Source of the DNA: JANMZR01 sp040385875
GTDB taxonomy: Bacteria > Bacteroidota > Bacteroidia > Cytophagales > Spirosomataceae
Length of the DNA stretch: 64,000 nucleotides
NCBI GenBank assembly: GCA_040385875.1
Contig: JAZKGO010000004.1
Span: forward strand, 62,001 to 126,000
Direction: 5' to 3'
In this document: positions 1 through 9,056 of the stretch, in pieces
Position numbering within the stretch: position 1 is the stretch's first letter
How the letters are laid out: every line of letters begins with the position of its first letter
Notes under the pieces: generated by a model
Told to the model about the DNA's origin: nothing
Seen by the model: the letters and a program-made list of their open reading frames with translations, nothing else
Database searches by the model: none
Position numbers and translations under genes: made by a program

Positions 1-228
1 TTGGGCAAATACAATATTACTGCCAATGCAGTAGCACCTGGATTTATCAAAACTGACATGACGGACGCCATCCCCGAAGAGGTTCGTAATCAGGTAATTG
101 CAGGTATCCCAAGTCGGCGAATGGGCTTGCCAGAAGACATCGCAAACTGCTATTTGTTTCTGGCGTCTGAAGAGGCGAGTTATGTCAATGGGCAAGTAAT
201 TGGAGTCAATGGTGGTTCGGCGAGCTAG
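1..228 (+). CDS. SDR family oxidoreductase, C-terminal fragment
   Basis: This is the C-terminal 75 residues of a short-chain dehydrogenase/reductase cut by the window edge; the TTG at base 1 is just an in-frame codon and not a believable start. Visible are the post-catalytic NITANAVAPGFIKTDM segment and the C-terminal GQVIGVNGG segment typical of FabG-like classical SDRs. The Rossmann NAD(P)-binding half and the Ser-Tyr-Lys catalytic residues lie outside the window. It could be a 3-oxoacyl-ACP reductase, which would fit accD nearby, but the ending differs from canonical FabG, so only the family is assigned. Confidence 0.85.
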   Translation: MGKYNITANAVAPGFIKTDMTDAIPEEVRNQVIAGIPSRRMGLPEDIANCYLFLASEEASYVNGQVIGVNGGSAS

Positions 229-243
229 TGTGGTAAACTAAAC

Positions 244-609
244 TCACCCAACCACAAACTCTGGATTATAAATCAAGCCAATGGCATTGCCCCATGGGTC
301 AAAAACAGAGCTGACTACAATTTCGCCGCCTACATTTGTGGGTGCTTCATTGGCTTTTGCACCAATTAGAATTAGATTATCATAAGCTGCTTGAATGTCT
401 TCAACACCCCAATAAGTGATTGCATTTTCGGCTTTATTTGGTTTTTGTTCAGGATGCAAGCCTAATTCATAACCTCCAATATTGAAGCCCACATAAAAAG
501 GTTCATCAAAATAGGGCTCCACTCCGAAAGCTTTTGTGTACCAATCTTTAGCGGCTGAAAGGTCAGAGACCATATAAATAACTGTGCGAAGCCCGAGGAG
601 TTTTGTCAT
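244..609 (-). CDS. VOC (glyoxalase/bleomycin-resistance fold) protein
   Basis: This 121-residue protein has one vicinal-oxygen-chelate domain: the opening LRTVIYMVSDLSAAKDWYTKAF and the C-terminal SSVFDPWGNAIGLI strand are family hallmarks. Members are metal-dependent lyases, dioxygenases or ligand-binding proteins that usually dimerise; the substrate cannot be read from sequence. The start is an ATG. It lies 30 bp downstream of accD on the same strand and may be co-transcribed with it. The end is convergent with the SDR fragment (15 bp apart). Confidence 0.85.
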   Translation of the reverse strand: MTKLLGLRTVIYMVSDLSAAKDWYTKAFGVEPYFDEPFYVGFNIGGYELGLHPEQKPNKAENAITYWGVEDIQAAYDNLILIGAKANEAPTNVGGEIVVSSVFDPWGNAIGLIYNPEFVVG

Positions 610-639
610 GAAATAGTGTGTTTTGAAGGGATAAATAAC

Positions 640-1482
640 TTATTTCAACATACCCAAGAGACTTGTAAGTTTATCTTTTAGCTCTTTTCTATCCACAATA
701 AAATCCAAAAAACCATGATCCAACACAAATTCTGCTGATTGAAAACCTTTTGGAAGGTCTTTGCCAATTGTTTCTCGGATTACACGTGGGCCAGCAAAAC
801 CAATTAAAGCTCCTGGTTCAGAAATATTAAAGTCGCCCAACATAGCGTAAGAAGCCGTTACCCCTCCTGTTGTGGGGTCTGTCAAAAGTGAAATATAGGG
901 GACTTTAGCTTCCGCAAGTAGAGCAAGTCTTGCGGAGGTTTTGGCCATTTGCATTAGCGAAAAACCAGCTTCCATCATTCTAGCTCCCCCTGATTTTGAA
1001 ATCATCAAAAAAGGAGTCTTTGTTTTCAAAGATTGGTCAATTGCTCTGGCTATTTTTTCGCCCACAACCGAGCCCATTGAGCCTCCTATAAAACTAAAAT
1101 CCATTGCAGCTACCACGATATCAAGCCCGTTCATTTTGCCATAGGCAGTGCGAACGGCATCATTTAAGCCTGTTTTTTTGATAGTCGCTTTAATTCTATC
1201 AGGATATTTTTTGGTATCTTCAAATTGCAGCGGATCCGCCGAAATCATATCTTTATCTAATTCAACAAATTGATTTTCATCAAAAAGTAAGGAAAAATAA
1301 TCTTTTGATCCGATTTTTTCATGATAATTGCAGTTGGAGCAAGTAAAGGCAAAAAGTGCATGCTCTCGTGTATGCATTACTTTTTTGCATTCTGGGCACT
1401 TGTACCATAAGCCATCAGGAGTCTCTCTCTTTGACTCAGTAGGTGTCTGAATTCCTTTATCTTTTCGGGTAAACCAAGACAT
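640..1482 (-). CDS. accD: Acetyl-CoA carboxylase carboxyltransferase subunit beta
   Basis: AccD is the beta subunit of the carboxyltransferase that moves CO2 from carboxybiotin to acetyl-CoA, giving malonyl-CoA for fatty acid synthesis; it acts with AccA in the cytoplasm. The 280-residue protein has the N-terminal four-cysteine zinc ribbon (C29, C32, C48, C51) followed by the crotonase-like core, including the SGGARMMEAG and LTDPTTGGVTASYA segments. Length and order are normal for the family. The start is an ATG. It is divergent from fbaA across a 426-bp AT-rich spacer. A possible -7 element on the minus strand lies at 1605-1612 (TATATTTG), without a clear -33 partner. Confidence 0.97.
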   Translation of the reverse strand: MSWFTRKDKGIQTPTESKRETPDGLWYKCPECKKVMHTREHALFAFTCSNCNYHEKIGSKDYFSLLFDENQFVELDKDMISADPLQFEDTKKYPDRIKATIKKTGLNDAVRTAYGKMNGLDIVVAAMDFSFIGGSMGSVVGEKIARAIDQSLKTKTPFLMISKSGGARMMEAGFSLMQMAKTSARLALLAEAKVPYISLLTDPTTGGVTASYAMLGDFNISEPGALIGFAGPRVIRETIGKDLPKGFQSAEFVLDHGFLDFIVDRKELKDKLTSLLGMLK

Positions 1483-1908
1483 ATATCTTTATTTGTTGTG
1501 AGGATATTTTCCCCAAATTGTAAATATGAAATTAAACTAATAAAAATAATTTTACTACAAATTATGTTAATTAAATTTAGTTCAATAATTTAGTAAAAGG
1601 GATGCAAATATACCCTATTATTCTAAATCTTTAAAATATTATTGGCTTGCAATCAAATTCGAGAAATATCTAGAATTGTTTATGCAAAATAAAATTTGGT
1701 AAAAATCCAGATTAAGCCAATAAAATCCATTATTTTTGCACTTTATAAAGAGAAAAATTCAGTTTATTTGTAATATTCTTATAATAAATTTAAGTATTGA
1801 GATATAAATCATCTGAATTCTATAGGATTTATATTTCTTAAAAATCTGAATTGATAACCTTGAGCCAATATTGTTGAACTATACAACCATTTTACTTACA
1901 ATTTTAAC
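1483..1908. other. accD-fbaA divergent intergenic region
   Basis: This 426-bp, very AT-rich spacer separates two divergent housekeeping genes. I see no ORF or RNA gene. Exact matches to the Bacteroidota -7 box lie on each strand (TATTTTTG at 1731-1738 for fbaA; TATATTTG on the minus strand at 1605-1612 for accD). Neither has a TTG at the expected 19-21 bp spacing, so the promoters are tentative. Confidence 0.5.
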
Positions 1909-2994
1909 ATGTCTAATCTTTCTTCCCAAAAAGGAGTACTTCACGGGGCAGCTGTTCAAGAGCTTTTTGAAATTGCCAAAAAAAATCAATTTGCGCTACC
2001 AGCTGTAAACGTAGTATCTACTAATACAGTAAATGGTGTGATGGAAGCTGCAAAAGCGGCAAACTCACCAGTAATTATTCAGTTTTCGAATGGCGGTGGT
2101 ACCTTTTATGCAGGGAAAAGCTTGCCAAATGGTAATCAAGAAGCAGCTATTGCCGGCTCAATTTCGGGGGCACATCATGTACATCAATTGGCAGAAGCAT
2201 ATGGTATTAAAGTGATATTGCATACCGATCATTGTGCTAAAAAATTGTTACCTTGGATTGACGGTCTTTTAGATGCGGGTGAAAAACATTTTGCAGCTAC
2301 TGGTAAGCCTCTTTTCAGTTCGCATATGATTGATCTTTCAGAAGAGCCAATCGAAGAAAATATCGAAATATGCAAAAAATATTTGGCAAGAATGGCGCCT
2401 ATGGGTATGACGCTGGAGATCGAATTGGGTGTTACTGGTGGTGAGGAAGATGGTGTTGATAATTCAGACGTTGATTCTTCAAAGCTATACACCCAGCCTT
2501 CAGAAGTAGCCTATGCATACGAAGAATTGAGCAAAATATCTCCTAATTTCACCATTGCGGCCGCATTTGGTAATGTTCATGGGGTTTATAAACCAGGTAA
2601 TGTGAAGCTCTCTCCAGTAATTCTACATAATTCACAAGTTTATGCGAAAGAAAAATTTGGACTAGAAGCCGAAAAACCAATCAATTTTGTTTTTCATGGT
2701 GGATCTGGATCAAGTCGTGAGGAAATCCGTGAAGCGATTAGTTATGGTGCCATAAAAATGAATATCGATACCGATTTGCAATGGGCGTTTTGGGAAGGTG
2801 TGTTGAATTTTTATAAACCGAATGAAGGTTATTTGCAGGGCCAAATCGGCAACCCAACAGGTGACGATGCTCCTAATAAGAAGTATTATGACCCACGTGT
2901 ATGGTTGAGAAAAGGCGAAGAAAATTTTGTGAAAAGGCTTTTAGCAGCTTTTGAAGATTTAAATTCTCTTAATTCTAATCAATATTTGGCATAA
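1909..2994 (+). CDS. fbaA: Class II fructose-bisphosphate aldolase
   Basis: This zinc-dependent aldolase interconverts fructose 1,6-bisphosphate with glyceraldehyde 3-phosphate and dihydroxyacetone phosphate in glycolysis and gluconeogenesis. The 361-residue length fits the FbaA (type A) subgroup. Motifs are the LHTDHC block (catalytic Asp107 and zinc ligand His108), ELGVTGGEEDGV, FGNVHGVYKPGNV and FHGGSGSSREEI with its zinc-ligand histidines, and NIDTDLQWAFW near the C-terminus. The start is an ATG. A clear intrinsic terminator follows 25 bp after the stop. tpiA, another triose-phosphate enzyme, is in the same window but far away. Confidence 0.97.
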   Translation: MSNLSSQKGVLHGAAVQELFEIAKKNQFALPAVNVVSTNTVNGVMEAAKAANSPVIIQFSNGGGTFYAGKSLPNGNQEAAIAGSISGAHHVHQLAEAYGIKVILHTDHCAKKLLPWIDGLLDAGEKHFAATGKPLFSSHMIDLSEEPIEENIEICKKYLARMAPMGMTLEIELGVTGGEEDGVDNSDVDSSKLYTQPSEVAYAYEELSKISPNFTIAAAFGNVHGVYKPGNVKLSPVILHNSQVYAKEKFGLEAEKPINFVFHGGSGSSREEIREAISYGAIKMNIDTDLQWAFWEGVLNFYKPNEGYLQGQIGNPTGDDAPNKKYYDPRVWLRKGEENFVKRLLAAFEDLNSLNSNQYLA

Positions 2995-3018
2995 AAGTCA
3001 ATAAGATATTTATTGAAA

Positions 3019-3050
3019 AATCCTGAGACGACAAAGCTCAGGATTTTTTT
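3019..3050 (+). terminator. Intrinsic terminator of fbaA
   Basis: A 9-bp perfect stem (AATCCTGAG at 3019-3027 and CTCAGGATT at 3037-3045) with a 9-nt loop runs into a T tract ending at 3050. It sits just after the fbaA stop codon. Confidence 0.85.
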
Positions 3051-3180
3051 ATCCTCAATTTTACCGATAGGACTCTCGATTGAAATGCCTTTTATAATTT
3101 TGAACCCAATTATTTGCCTATTTTGAACTATTTTTGCATTTAATATTTTTTCAAACATCATTTAATTTCTTGAGTTCACG

Positions 3181-4248
3181 ATGAGTTCATTTTCTAGCGA
3201 AACCATTTTTTTTGCCGCATTTGCCATTTTTGTAATATTTGTAATGATGCTAGATTTGGGTGCTTTCTCAAAAAAAGCAAGTCATGAAGTATCTTTTCGT
3301 GAGGCTGGAATTTGGTCGGCAATTTGGGTGACATTAGCAATCGGCTTTTATTTTTTCTTGCAAAAATATGGTTATATGATTCATGGCATTTCAGATTTTG
3401 CCACTTTAGAAAAGATTAGAAATTTGTATGCTGATAAAATACCAATTGATGCCAACGACTTTGCTGGAAGCCTTGAAAACTTTGAAAAAAACATGTCGCT
3501 GGAGTATATCACGGGCTATTTGGTGGAATACAGCCTTTCGATTGATAATATTTTTGTATTTATTTTAATATTAAACTCATTTGGAGTTCATAAAATGTTT
3601 TACAAAAAAATATTGGTTTGGGGTATTTTAGGAGCAATTGTGCTCCGATTTATTTTCATTTTTGTTGGCTCAGCATTGTTGCAACGCTTCGACTGGATTA
3701 TATACATTTTCGGAGCTTTTTTGGTGTACACTGGCGTAAAATTATTTTTTGAAAATGGAGAAGAAAAACATATTGAGCCTTCTGAACACCCTGTTACAAA
3801 ATTTGCCAGTAAATATTTCAATGTTTATCACAGAAATATTGTAGATCATTTTTTCATTTACCATAAAAGGTATAAAAAATGGTACATTACACCGATTTTT
3901 ATTGTGGTTTTAGTAATAGCAGTTACCGACGTTATTTTTGCTGTAGATTCAATTCCCGCCATTTTTTCCATCACAAAAGACCCTTATATTGTATTTTTCT
4001 CTAACGTTTTTGCCATAATGGGCTTACGGTCAATGTTTTTCTTTTTGAGTAGTATTATGGGCATGTTCCGTTTTTTACAGACAGGTTTGGCGGTTTTACT
4101 TACATTTATCGGTGCCAAAATGCTGTTGCATTCATGGCTTGAGCAATTTCACCTAGGTTCTAGCTTCTCGTTATTTGTGATTGTGGCTATTTTGGGAGCA
4201 AGTATAGGTGCAAGTTTACTATTTCCAGAGAAAAAGGAGGTGATTTAA
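3181..4248 (+). CDS. TerC/Alx family integral membrane protein
   Basis: This 355-residue polytopic inner-membrane protein belongs to the TerC/Alx family, whose members are implicated in manganese export and metal loading of exported enzymes. Family signatures are EYSLSIDNIFVF (about residues 116-127) and TDVIFAVDSIPAIFSIT (about 249-265), each with conserved acidic residues inside membrane helices. A hydrophilic stretch at about residues 67-108, between the second and third helices, is longer than in minimal TerC proteins. The start is an ATG. An exact -7 box (TATTTTTG) lies at 3129-3136, without a well-placed -33. Metal specificity is not visible. Confidence 0.92.
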   Translation: MSSFSSETIFFAAFAIFVIFVMMLDLGAFSKKASHEVSFREAGIWSAIWVTLAIGFYFFLQKYGYMIHGISDFATLEKIRNLYADKIPIDANDFAGSLENFEKNMSLEYITGYLVEYSLSIDNIFVFILILNSFGVHKMFYKKILVWGILGAIVLRFIFIFVGSALLQRFDWIIYIFGAFLVYTGVKLFFENGEEKHIEPSEHPVTKFASKYFNVYHRNIVDHFFIYHKRYKKWYITPIFIVVLVIAVTDVIFAVDSIPAIFSITKDPYIVFFSNVFAIMGLRSMFFFLSSIMGMFRFLQTGLAVLLTFIGAKMLLHSWLEQFHLGSSFSLFVIVAILGASIGASLLFPEKKEVI

Positions 4249-4291
4249 AACTTAATTGCCAATAAACAGTTTTCAATAGAAAACGAAATAA

Positions 4292-5080
4292 ATGAAAAAT
4301 AGCAGCACTATAAAAATTGCAAATATAATAGCCTTCACTGTAATGGTGTATGTAAACTATCTTTCTAATGCATTACCTATAAATGGAAATACAGCAGGAG
4401 AGCTTTCAGATAAATATGTGAATTATTTTGTACCCGCTGGTCTTACATTTGCTATTTGGGGCGTAATTTATAGTTGGCTTTTGGTTTTTATGGGGTTTCA
4501 AATAGCTTCATTTTTTAGTGAAAGCCTATCACAAAAAGTGAATCCAATCATTGAGAAAATTGGGTATTTGTTTATCCTATCTTGTGGCTTAAATATGGCT
4601 TGGCTATTGGCTTGGCATTTTGAGTTTGTGGGACTTTCGGTATTCATAATGGTCTCATTTTTAGCTGTTTTACTTTATTTATTTTTGAAAATTGGTGTCG
4701 GTAAAACCAAATTGAATAATTTGGAAAAGTGGATAAGCCATGTTCCATTTAGCATTTATCTGGGTTGGATTTCTATCGCAACTATTGCCAATATTACTGC
4801 CTTTTTAGTTGATAATGAATGGAATGGTTATGGAATCGAACCTGCCAATTGGGCAAAAATAATGATTGTAATTGGTGCAATTATAACCGCTTTTGTATTA
4901 TGGCAAAGGAGTGCCATTTTTTACGGAATAGTTGTGTTATGGGCATTTTGGGGTATCCATTTGAAAAGAATGCAAATAGGAGATATTGTGTCTTTAGAGA
5001 TTAATACTATCGTCTATTCCTGTTTAGGATTTCTTTTATTATTAATAGTTTTCAGAACTAAACGGTGGCTCAATTATTGA
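4292..5080 (+). CDS. TspO/MBR-related tryptophan-rich membrane protein
   Basis: This 262-residue membrane protein with about seven or eight predicted helices is related to the TspO/MBR (tryptophan-rich sensory protein) family. It shows the PAGLTFAIWGVIY block and a high Trp content. It is longer than the five-helix TspO (about 160 residues), matching the enlarged Bacteroidota version. TspO proteins bind porphyrins or sterol-like ligands; the role of the long version is not established. It begins 43 bp after the TerC gene on the same strand and overlaps the 3' end of ruvB by 7 bp on the opposite strand. Confidence 0.8.
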   Translation: MKNSSTIKIANIIAFTVMVYVNYLSNALPINGNTAGELSDKYVNYFVPAGLTFAIWGVIYSWLLVFMGFQIASFFSESLSQKVNPIIEKIGYLFILSCGLNMAWLLAWHFEFVGLSVFIMVSFLAVLLYLFLKIGVGKTKLNNLEKWISHVPFSIYLGWISIATIANITAFLVDNEWNGYGIEPANWAKIMIVIGAIITAFVLWQRSAIFYGIVVLWAFWGIHLKRMQIGDIVSLEINTIVYSCLGFLLLLIVFRTKRWLNY

Positions 5081-6102
5081 AACAAATCTCCATTTTTAAA
5101 AGTAGGTAAGATACCCAAATGCCTGAAGGCTTTATCGGTAGCTTCACGGCCACGAGCGGTTCTTTTCAAATAACCTTCCTGAATCAAAAACGGCTCATAT
5201 ACTTCCTCAATTGTTTCTGCTTCTTCACCACAGGCAGTGGCAATGGTGGTGAGTCCAACAGGTCCTCCCTTAAATTTGTTAATAATGGTTTTTAGGATTC
5301 GATTATCCATTTCGTCCAATCCATTTTGATCCACATCTAATGCCTTCAGCGCCATCTCAGCAATAGCAATAGTAATTATACCATCGCCTTTTACTTGGGC
5401 AAAATCCCGTGTTCTTCTCAATAAATTGTTGGCAATTCGGGGTGTACCACGGCTTCGCCTAGCAATTTCAAAAGCACCGTCAGCCTCAATAGGGGTATTA
5501 AGAATAGCAGCAGAACGCTTCACAATTTTAGTTAATAACTCCGCATCATAATATTCCAAACGGGCATTAATCCCAAATCTTGCACGAAGCGGGGCGGTAA
5601 GTAAGCCAGCTCGAGTGGTAGCCCCAATTAATGTAAAAGGATTTAATGAGATTTGAATGGATCTGGCATTAGGCCCTGAATCCAACATAATATCTATCTT
5701 ATAGTCTTCCATTGCAGAGTACAAATACTCCTCAACGATGGGATTAAGCCGATGAATTTCATCAATGAATAATACATCGTTTTGCTGGAGATTGGTCAAC
5801 AAACCCGCTAGGTCACTTGGTTTATCCAATACGGGTCCAGAAGTAATTTTGATATTGGCTTTTAATTCGTTGGCTATAATATTGGAGAGAGTGGTCTTTC
5901 CTAAACCTGGAGGGCCATGCAATAGCACATGATCCATAGCTTCTTCACGCAGGCGGGTTGCTTCCACAAAAATTTTCAGGTTTTCAAGCGTTTTGTCTTG
6001 ACCCGTAAAATCATCAAAACTAAGCGGCCGAAGGGCTTTTTCAATTTCTTTTTCTATTGGAGAAAGTTCATCTGGATCGCCTTTGAGGTAGTCTTGCCGC
6101 AT
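5074..6102 (-). CDS. ruvB: Holliday junction branch migration ATPase RuvB
   Basis: RuvB is the hexameric AAA+ motor that, with RuvA, drives branch migration of Holliday junctions. The 342-residue protein has Walker A GPPGLGKTT (residues 63-71), Walker B FIDEIHRL, the ATTRAGLLTAPLRARFG sensor/arginine-finger region, and a C-terminal winged helix ending in GREATDKAFRHLGI. Length is normal. The start is an ATG. The 3' end overlaps the convergent TspO-like gene by 7 bp. Confidence 0.97.
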   Translation of the reverse strand: MRQDYLKGDPDELSPIEKEIEKALRPLSFDDFTGQDKTLENLKIFVEATRLREEAMDHVLLHGPPGLGKTTLSNIIANELKANIKITSGPVLDKPSDLAGLLTNLQQNDVLFIDEIHRLNPIVEEYLYSAMEDYKIDIMLDSGPNARSIQISLNPFTLIGATTRAGLLTAPLRARFGINARLEYYDAELLTKIVKRSAAILNTPIEADGAFEIARRSRGTPRIANNLLRRTRDFAQVKGDGIITIAIAEMALKALDVDQNGLDEMDNRILKTIINKFKGGPVGLTTIATACGEEAETIEEVYEPFLIQEGYLKRTARGREATDKAFRHLGILPTFKNGDLFQ

Positions 6103-6180
6103 GCTTTATGGGTGATAATATTCCACCAAAGGTAGGAGAAAAACCTTGTTTCAGAAAAATATTTTTTAAAAAGGCTATTA

Positions 6181-8877
6181 TTATCGAACCAGAACGAAAG
6201 CACCTTGATTTTTATAAGTAATCCCATTCGGTCTAAAGCGGCTTCTGTATTCCACCGTCCAGGCGAAGCTATCAGGCTCGCAATCTTTGCCATGAAATTT
6301 CCCATTCCAAGGGTTGGGTTCAGCTACTGTTTCACTAAAATATACCAACTCACCCCATCGATTATAAATTCTGAATTTGTAATTATTACTGTCTATTTCG
6401 TCTTTAATCATGTCTAAGGCATCATTAACACTGTCGCCATTTGGGGAAAATACATCTGGAACTGCAAAAACTGGAGGGCAAAATTCTTTCACAATCGTTT
6501 TGAAAGTATTAGAACAAGTTTTGGAAGTAGTTTTGCTAAGAGGATAAATATAGTTGACTTTAAGATCCAAACTGGTAGGCTCATTAACCAAAATTCTATT
6601 CGCTGTTGAACCCGAAACAATTCCTGCACCTGTCCATTCAAACTCTAATTGACTCGCATAATTAATATCGAGCTCTCTTAAATTTGTTATTTTTACGGGA
6701 ATCGGAAAGTCTTTTAATATTTTAAAGCAGTTTTCATATTCCGGTTTTAGATCAGTAAACGGTTTAGGAATCACAATAAGTACATCTTCTACCACAACAG
6801 GTGGTTTGCCGCAATAAGTAATGTATAATTTAATGTTATAAAGGCCTGGTTTATCATAAGTATGACTTGCTTGCTGGCCTGAGCCGGTTTGGCTACCATC
6901 ACCAAAGTCCCACTCATATTTAATGGTCATAGGGTCTACATCGCATTTTGGAGTAGCTTGAAACTTGATACTTTCATCCACACAATCAGGCTCAAATTGC
7001 ATTGCATCACTCGATGGACTGGAGTTTTCTGGTAAATCTACTGCATTGTTCAAGCCTAAAGTACTTTTTGCAAAAACAAATCGATGCCCTTTCAAAGTAA
7101 ATTTGAGCCTATCTTGCCGATAGGCAACTGTGGTATCTGCATCATTTGATAAATATAAGTCCTCAATCAATGCATTTGGTCGTTCTAATGAGGCGATGAA
7201 TTTTTCGCCATTTATAGCCATAACTATTTCAGTTTGATAACCAGGCACTTTGTAGCCTTCTAAAGCACCAAATTCTTCACCATTTTCAGCTTTTTGGATT
7301 AGCATGCTTTTATTATTGGCTATATCAAAGCGTCTGAACTCGGAAGTACCGCCACTGGCTCCATTTAAGGTATAATAAATGAAATTACCATCTGGTGAAA
7401 ATTCTAAACCATATAATTTTGCAGGGCCATTTCCGAGATTCAATAAATTACAACCCGAAATATTCCCAGACGTGGAATCAAAATTGCAGACTTGGATTTG
7501 GTTAAAAGGCGGAGCCGAAATGGCACTAATTAGTTTTCTGCCATCATCGGAAAATTTTAGTTGACCAATTTCATTTTTACCTGCACCCACTCCTGCCGAT
7601 TTGATTGGCCCTTCAATGCCTAGTTTAGAAATTTTAAAAGTGTAATAAAAACCGTCATTTCCAGCTACAACCACATAATATCCTACAAAGTTTGGCCCTC
7701 TGAAATACTTGCTTGAGACTATTTTACCATTCATATTTGTTAGTAACTGCACATTTTTTTCCTGAAAAATGGTGCCGCCCACATTGTATTCAACTATCGA
7801 AGCATCTCCTTCTAGTTTGCCTATACCATCAATTAAGGTATAAGAAAGCACACCATCTTCATTGACAGTCAAGATATAATATTGGGTAGTTACTACTGTA
7901 TCAGCCTCAATTTTAGGAACGATTAGCGTTTGCTTTGCTTTTTTACCATTTCCAGAAATATCTCTAGCTATTATCTGACCCTGATTCCCAAATAAGGTAG
8001 AGCCATCGGTTGTAAACATATACCTTTGATAGTGAAACGGATTTGGATTTGAAACCGAAGAAGCCGCAGTATTCGAGTTTAAAACCCCTGAATTTTGATA
8101 GTCTTCCCCAATAGGATAAACAGTTGCAAAAGCTGCATTACCATGATTGGCCAATCGTTTAATGCCATTTCCGAAATGATATTCAGCAATAGATTGGAGA
8201 GGTGGATTGGGTGTGCCACAAATTATTACTGAAATACTGGCTGTAATTGAACATCCAGTCGTATTGTCAGTCACTTTCACAGAATAAAGGTCTGATTTGG
8301 TGGCTAACAGAGTTGGGGAGGTGGAGGCGTCAGGATACCATAGATAGCTTACCCCCGAAGGGGCAAAACTTTTATACGGGTCTAGGCGAAAATCGGCACA
8401 TAGACTGGTGTCTCGTTTAGCATATGAATCTAAAAAATAAGGTGCTTTGGGGGCATAATTAATCGTTACAGTTTTAGTTTGAATCGGCTTGCCGGGCACA
8501 TTGAGGGTAACTGTATAAGTTCCAACTGTTGCATATTGATGTTGAACAACCTTGCCCAACACTAATGGGGAGCCATCACCGAAATTCCAAGATCCACCTG
8601 TTGAAGAAGGATCTTCGTCAATAAAACTTGTTGAAGAATAGTAGATATTAGTTGGGTCTGGAGGCTGTTGATTGCTAGGATTAGAGCCATTTCCTCCACC
8701 GCCCATACCTCCTCCTGAAGCACTATTTATAATTGAGTTATAATCAATCGTACAAGGATTTGACACCCTTATCTGCGCTTCAGAAAAGTTTATGCACAGC
8801 AATATCAAAACTATTTTGCTCAAAAATAATTTAGTAAAATATGGAATATTGAATACTATTTTACGTTTTGAATTCAC
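6181..8877 (-). CDS. PKD-repeat surface protein with type B T9SS sorting domain
   Basis: This 898-residue exported protein starts at a GTG and has a signal peptide (hydrophobic core about 17-30, ending SEAQ). It has a PKD fold near residues 85-145 (SWNFGDGS), a long middle part of repeated beta-rich strands resembling a propeller, a second PKD near 690-745 (YEWDFGDGS), and a C-terminal block beginning VPDVFSPNGDSVND and containing YNRWGELVYFS. That last block is the type B sorting domain (gliding-motility/CHU C-terminal family) recognised by the type IX secretion system. Such proteins are secreted or surface adhesins. It is divergent from a PorP/SprF gene, its likely secretion partner. Confidence 0.92.
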   Translation of the reverse strand: MNSKRKIVFNIPYFTKLFLSKIVLILLCINFSEAQIRVSNPCTIDYNSIINSASGGGMGGGGNGSNPSNQQPPDPTNIYYSSTSFIDEDPSSTGGSWNFGDGSPLVLGKVVQHQYATVGTYTVTLNVPGKPIQTKTVTINYAPKAPYFLDSYAKRDTSLCADFRLDPYKSFAPSGVSYLWYPDASTSPTLLATKSDLYSVKVTDNTTGCSITASISVIICGTPNPPLQSIAEYHFGNGIKRLANHGNAAFATVYPIGEDYQNSGVLNSNTAASSVSNPNPFHYQRYMFTTDGSTLFGNQGQIIARDISGNGKKAKQTLIVPKIEADTVVTTQYYILTVNEDGVLSYTLIDGIGKLEGDASIVEYNVGGTIFQEKNVQLLTNMNGKIVSSKYFRGPNFVGYYVVVAGNDGFYYTFKISKLGIEGPIKSAGVGAGKNEIGQLKFSDDGRKLISAISAPPFNQIQVCNFDSTSGNISGCNLLNLGNGPAKLYGLEFSPDGNFIYYTLNGASGGTSEFRRFDIANNKSMLIQKAENGEEFGALEGYKVPGYQTEIVMAINGEKFIASLERPNALIEDLYLSNDADTTVAYRQDRLKFTLKGHRFVFAKSTLGLNNAVDLPENSSPSSDAMQFEPDCVDESIKFQATPKCDVDPMTIKYEWDFGDGSQTGSGQQASHTYDKPGLYNIKLYITYCGKPPVVVEDVLIVIPKPFTDLKPEYENCFKILKDFPIPVKITNLRELDINYASQLEFEWTGAGIVSGSTANRILVNEPTSLDLKVNYIYPLSKTTSKTCSNTFKTIVKEFCPPVFAVPDVFSPNGDSVNDALDMIKDEIDSNNYKFRIYNRWGELVYFSETVAEPNPWNGKFHGKDCEPDSFAWTVEYRSRFRPNGITYKNQGAFVLVR

Positions 8878-8984
8878 AATTAGGATTCTGTTTTTAATGA
8901 TAATTTAAATTTCAAAATTTAATAACGTTGAAAAGTCTAAATACCTTTTAAATCTTAATAGTTTTTTATTAAAAATAACATTTA

Positions 8985-9016
8985 TTGACTAAAATACGTA
9001 ATTATAGCTAAATTTG
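8985..9016 (+). promoter_or_regulatory. Promoter of the PorP/SprF gene
   Basis: TTG at 8985-8987 and TAAATTTG at 9009-9016 are separated by 21 bp. This matches the Bacteroidota sigma-A pattern (TTG, 19-21 bp, TAnnTTTG). The implied start site is about 35 bp before the TTG start codon at 9057. Confidence 0.65.
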
Positions 9017-9056
9017 TAACTTCTATATTAGTATTCGGTATAAATAAATTTAAAAA

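Noticed and set aside
2979..3161. 60-residue minus-strand ORF after fbaA
   Set aside because: It runs through the fbaA terminator and the upstream region of the TerC gene; there is no family resemblance.
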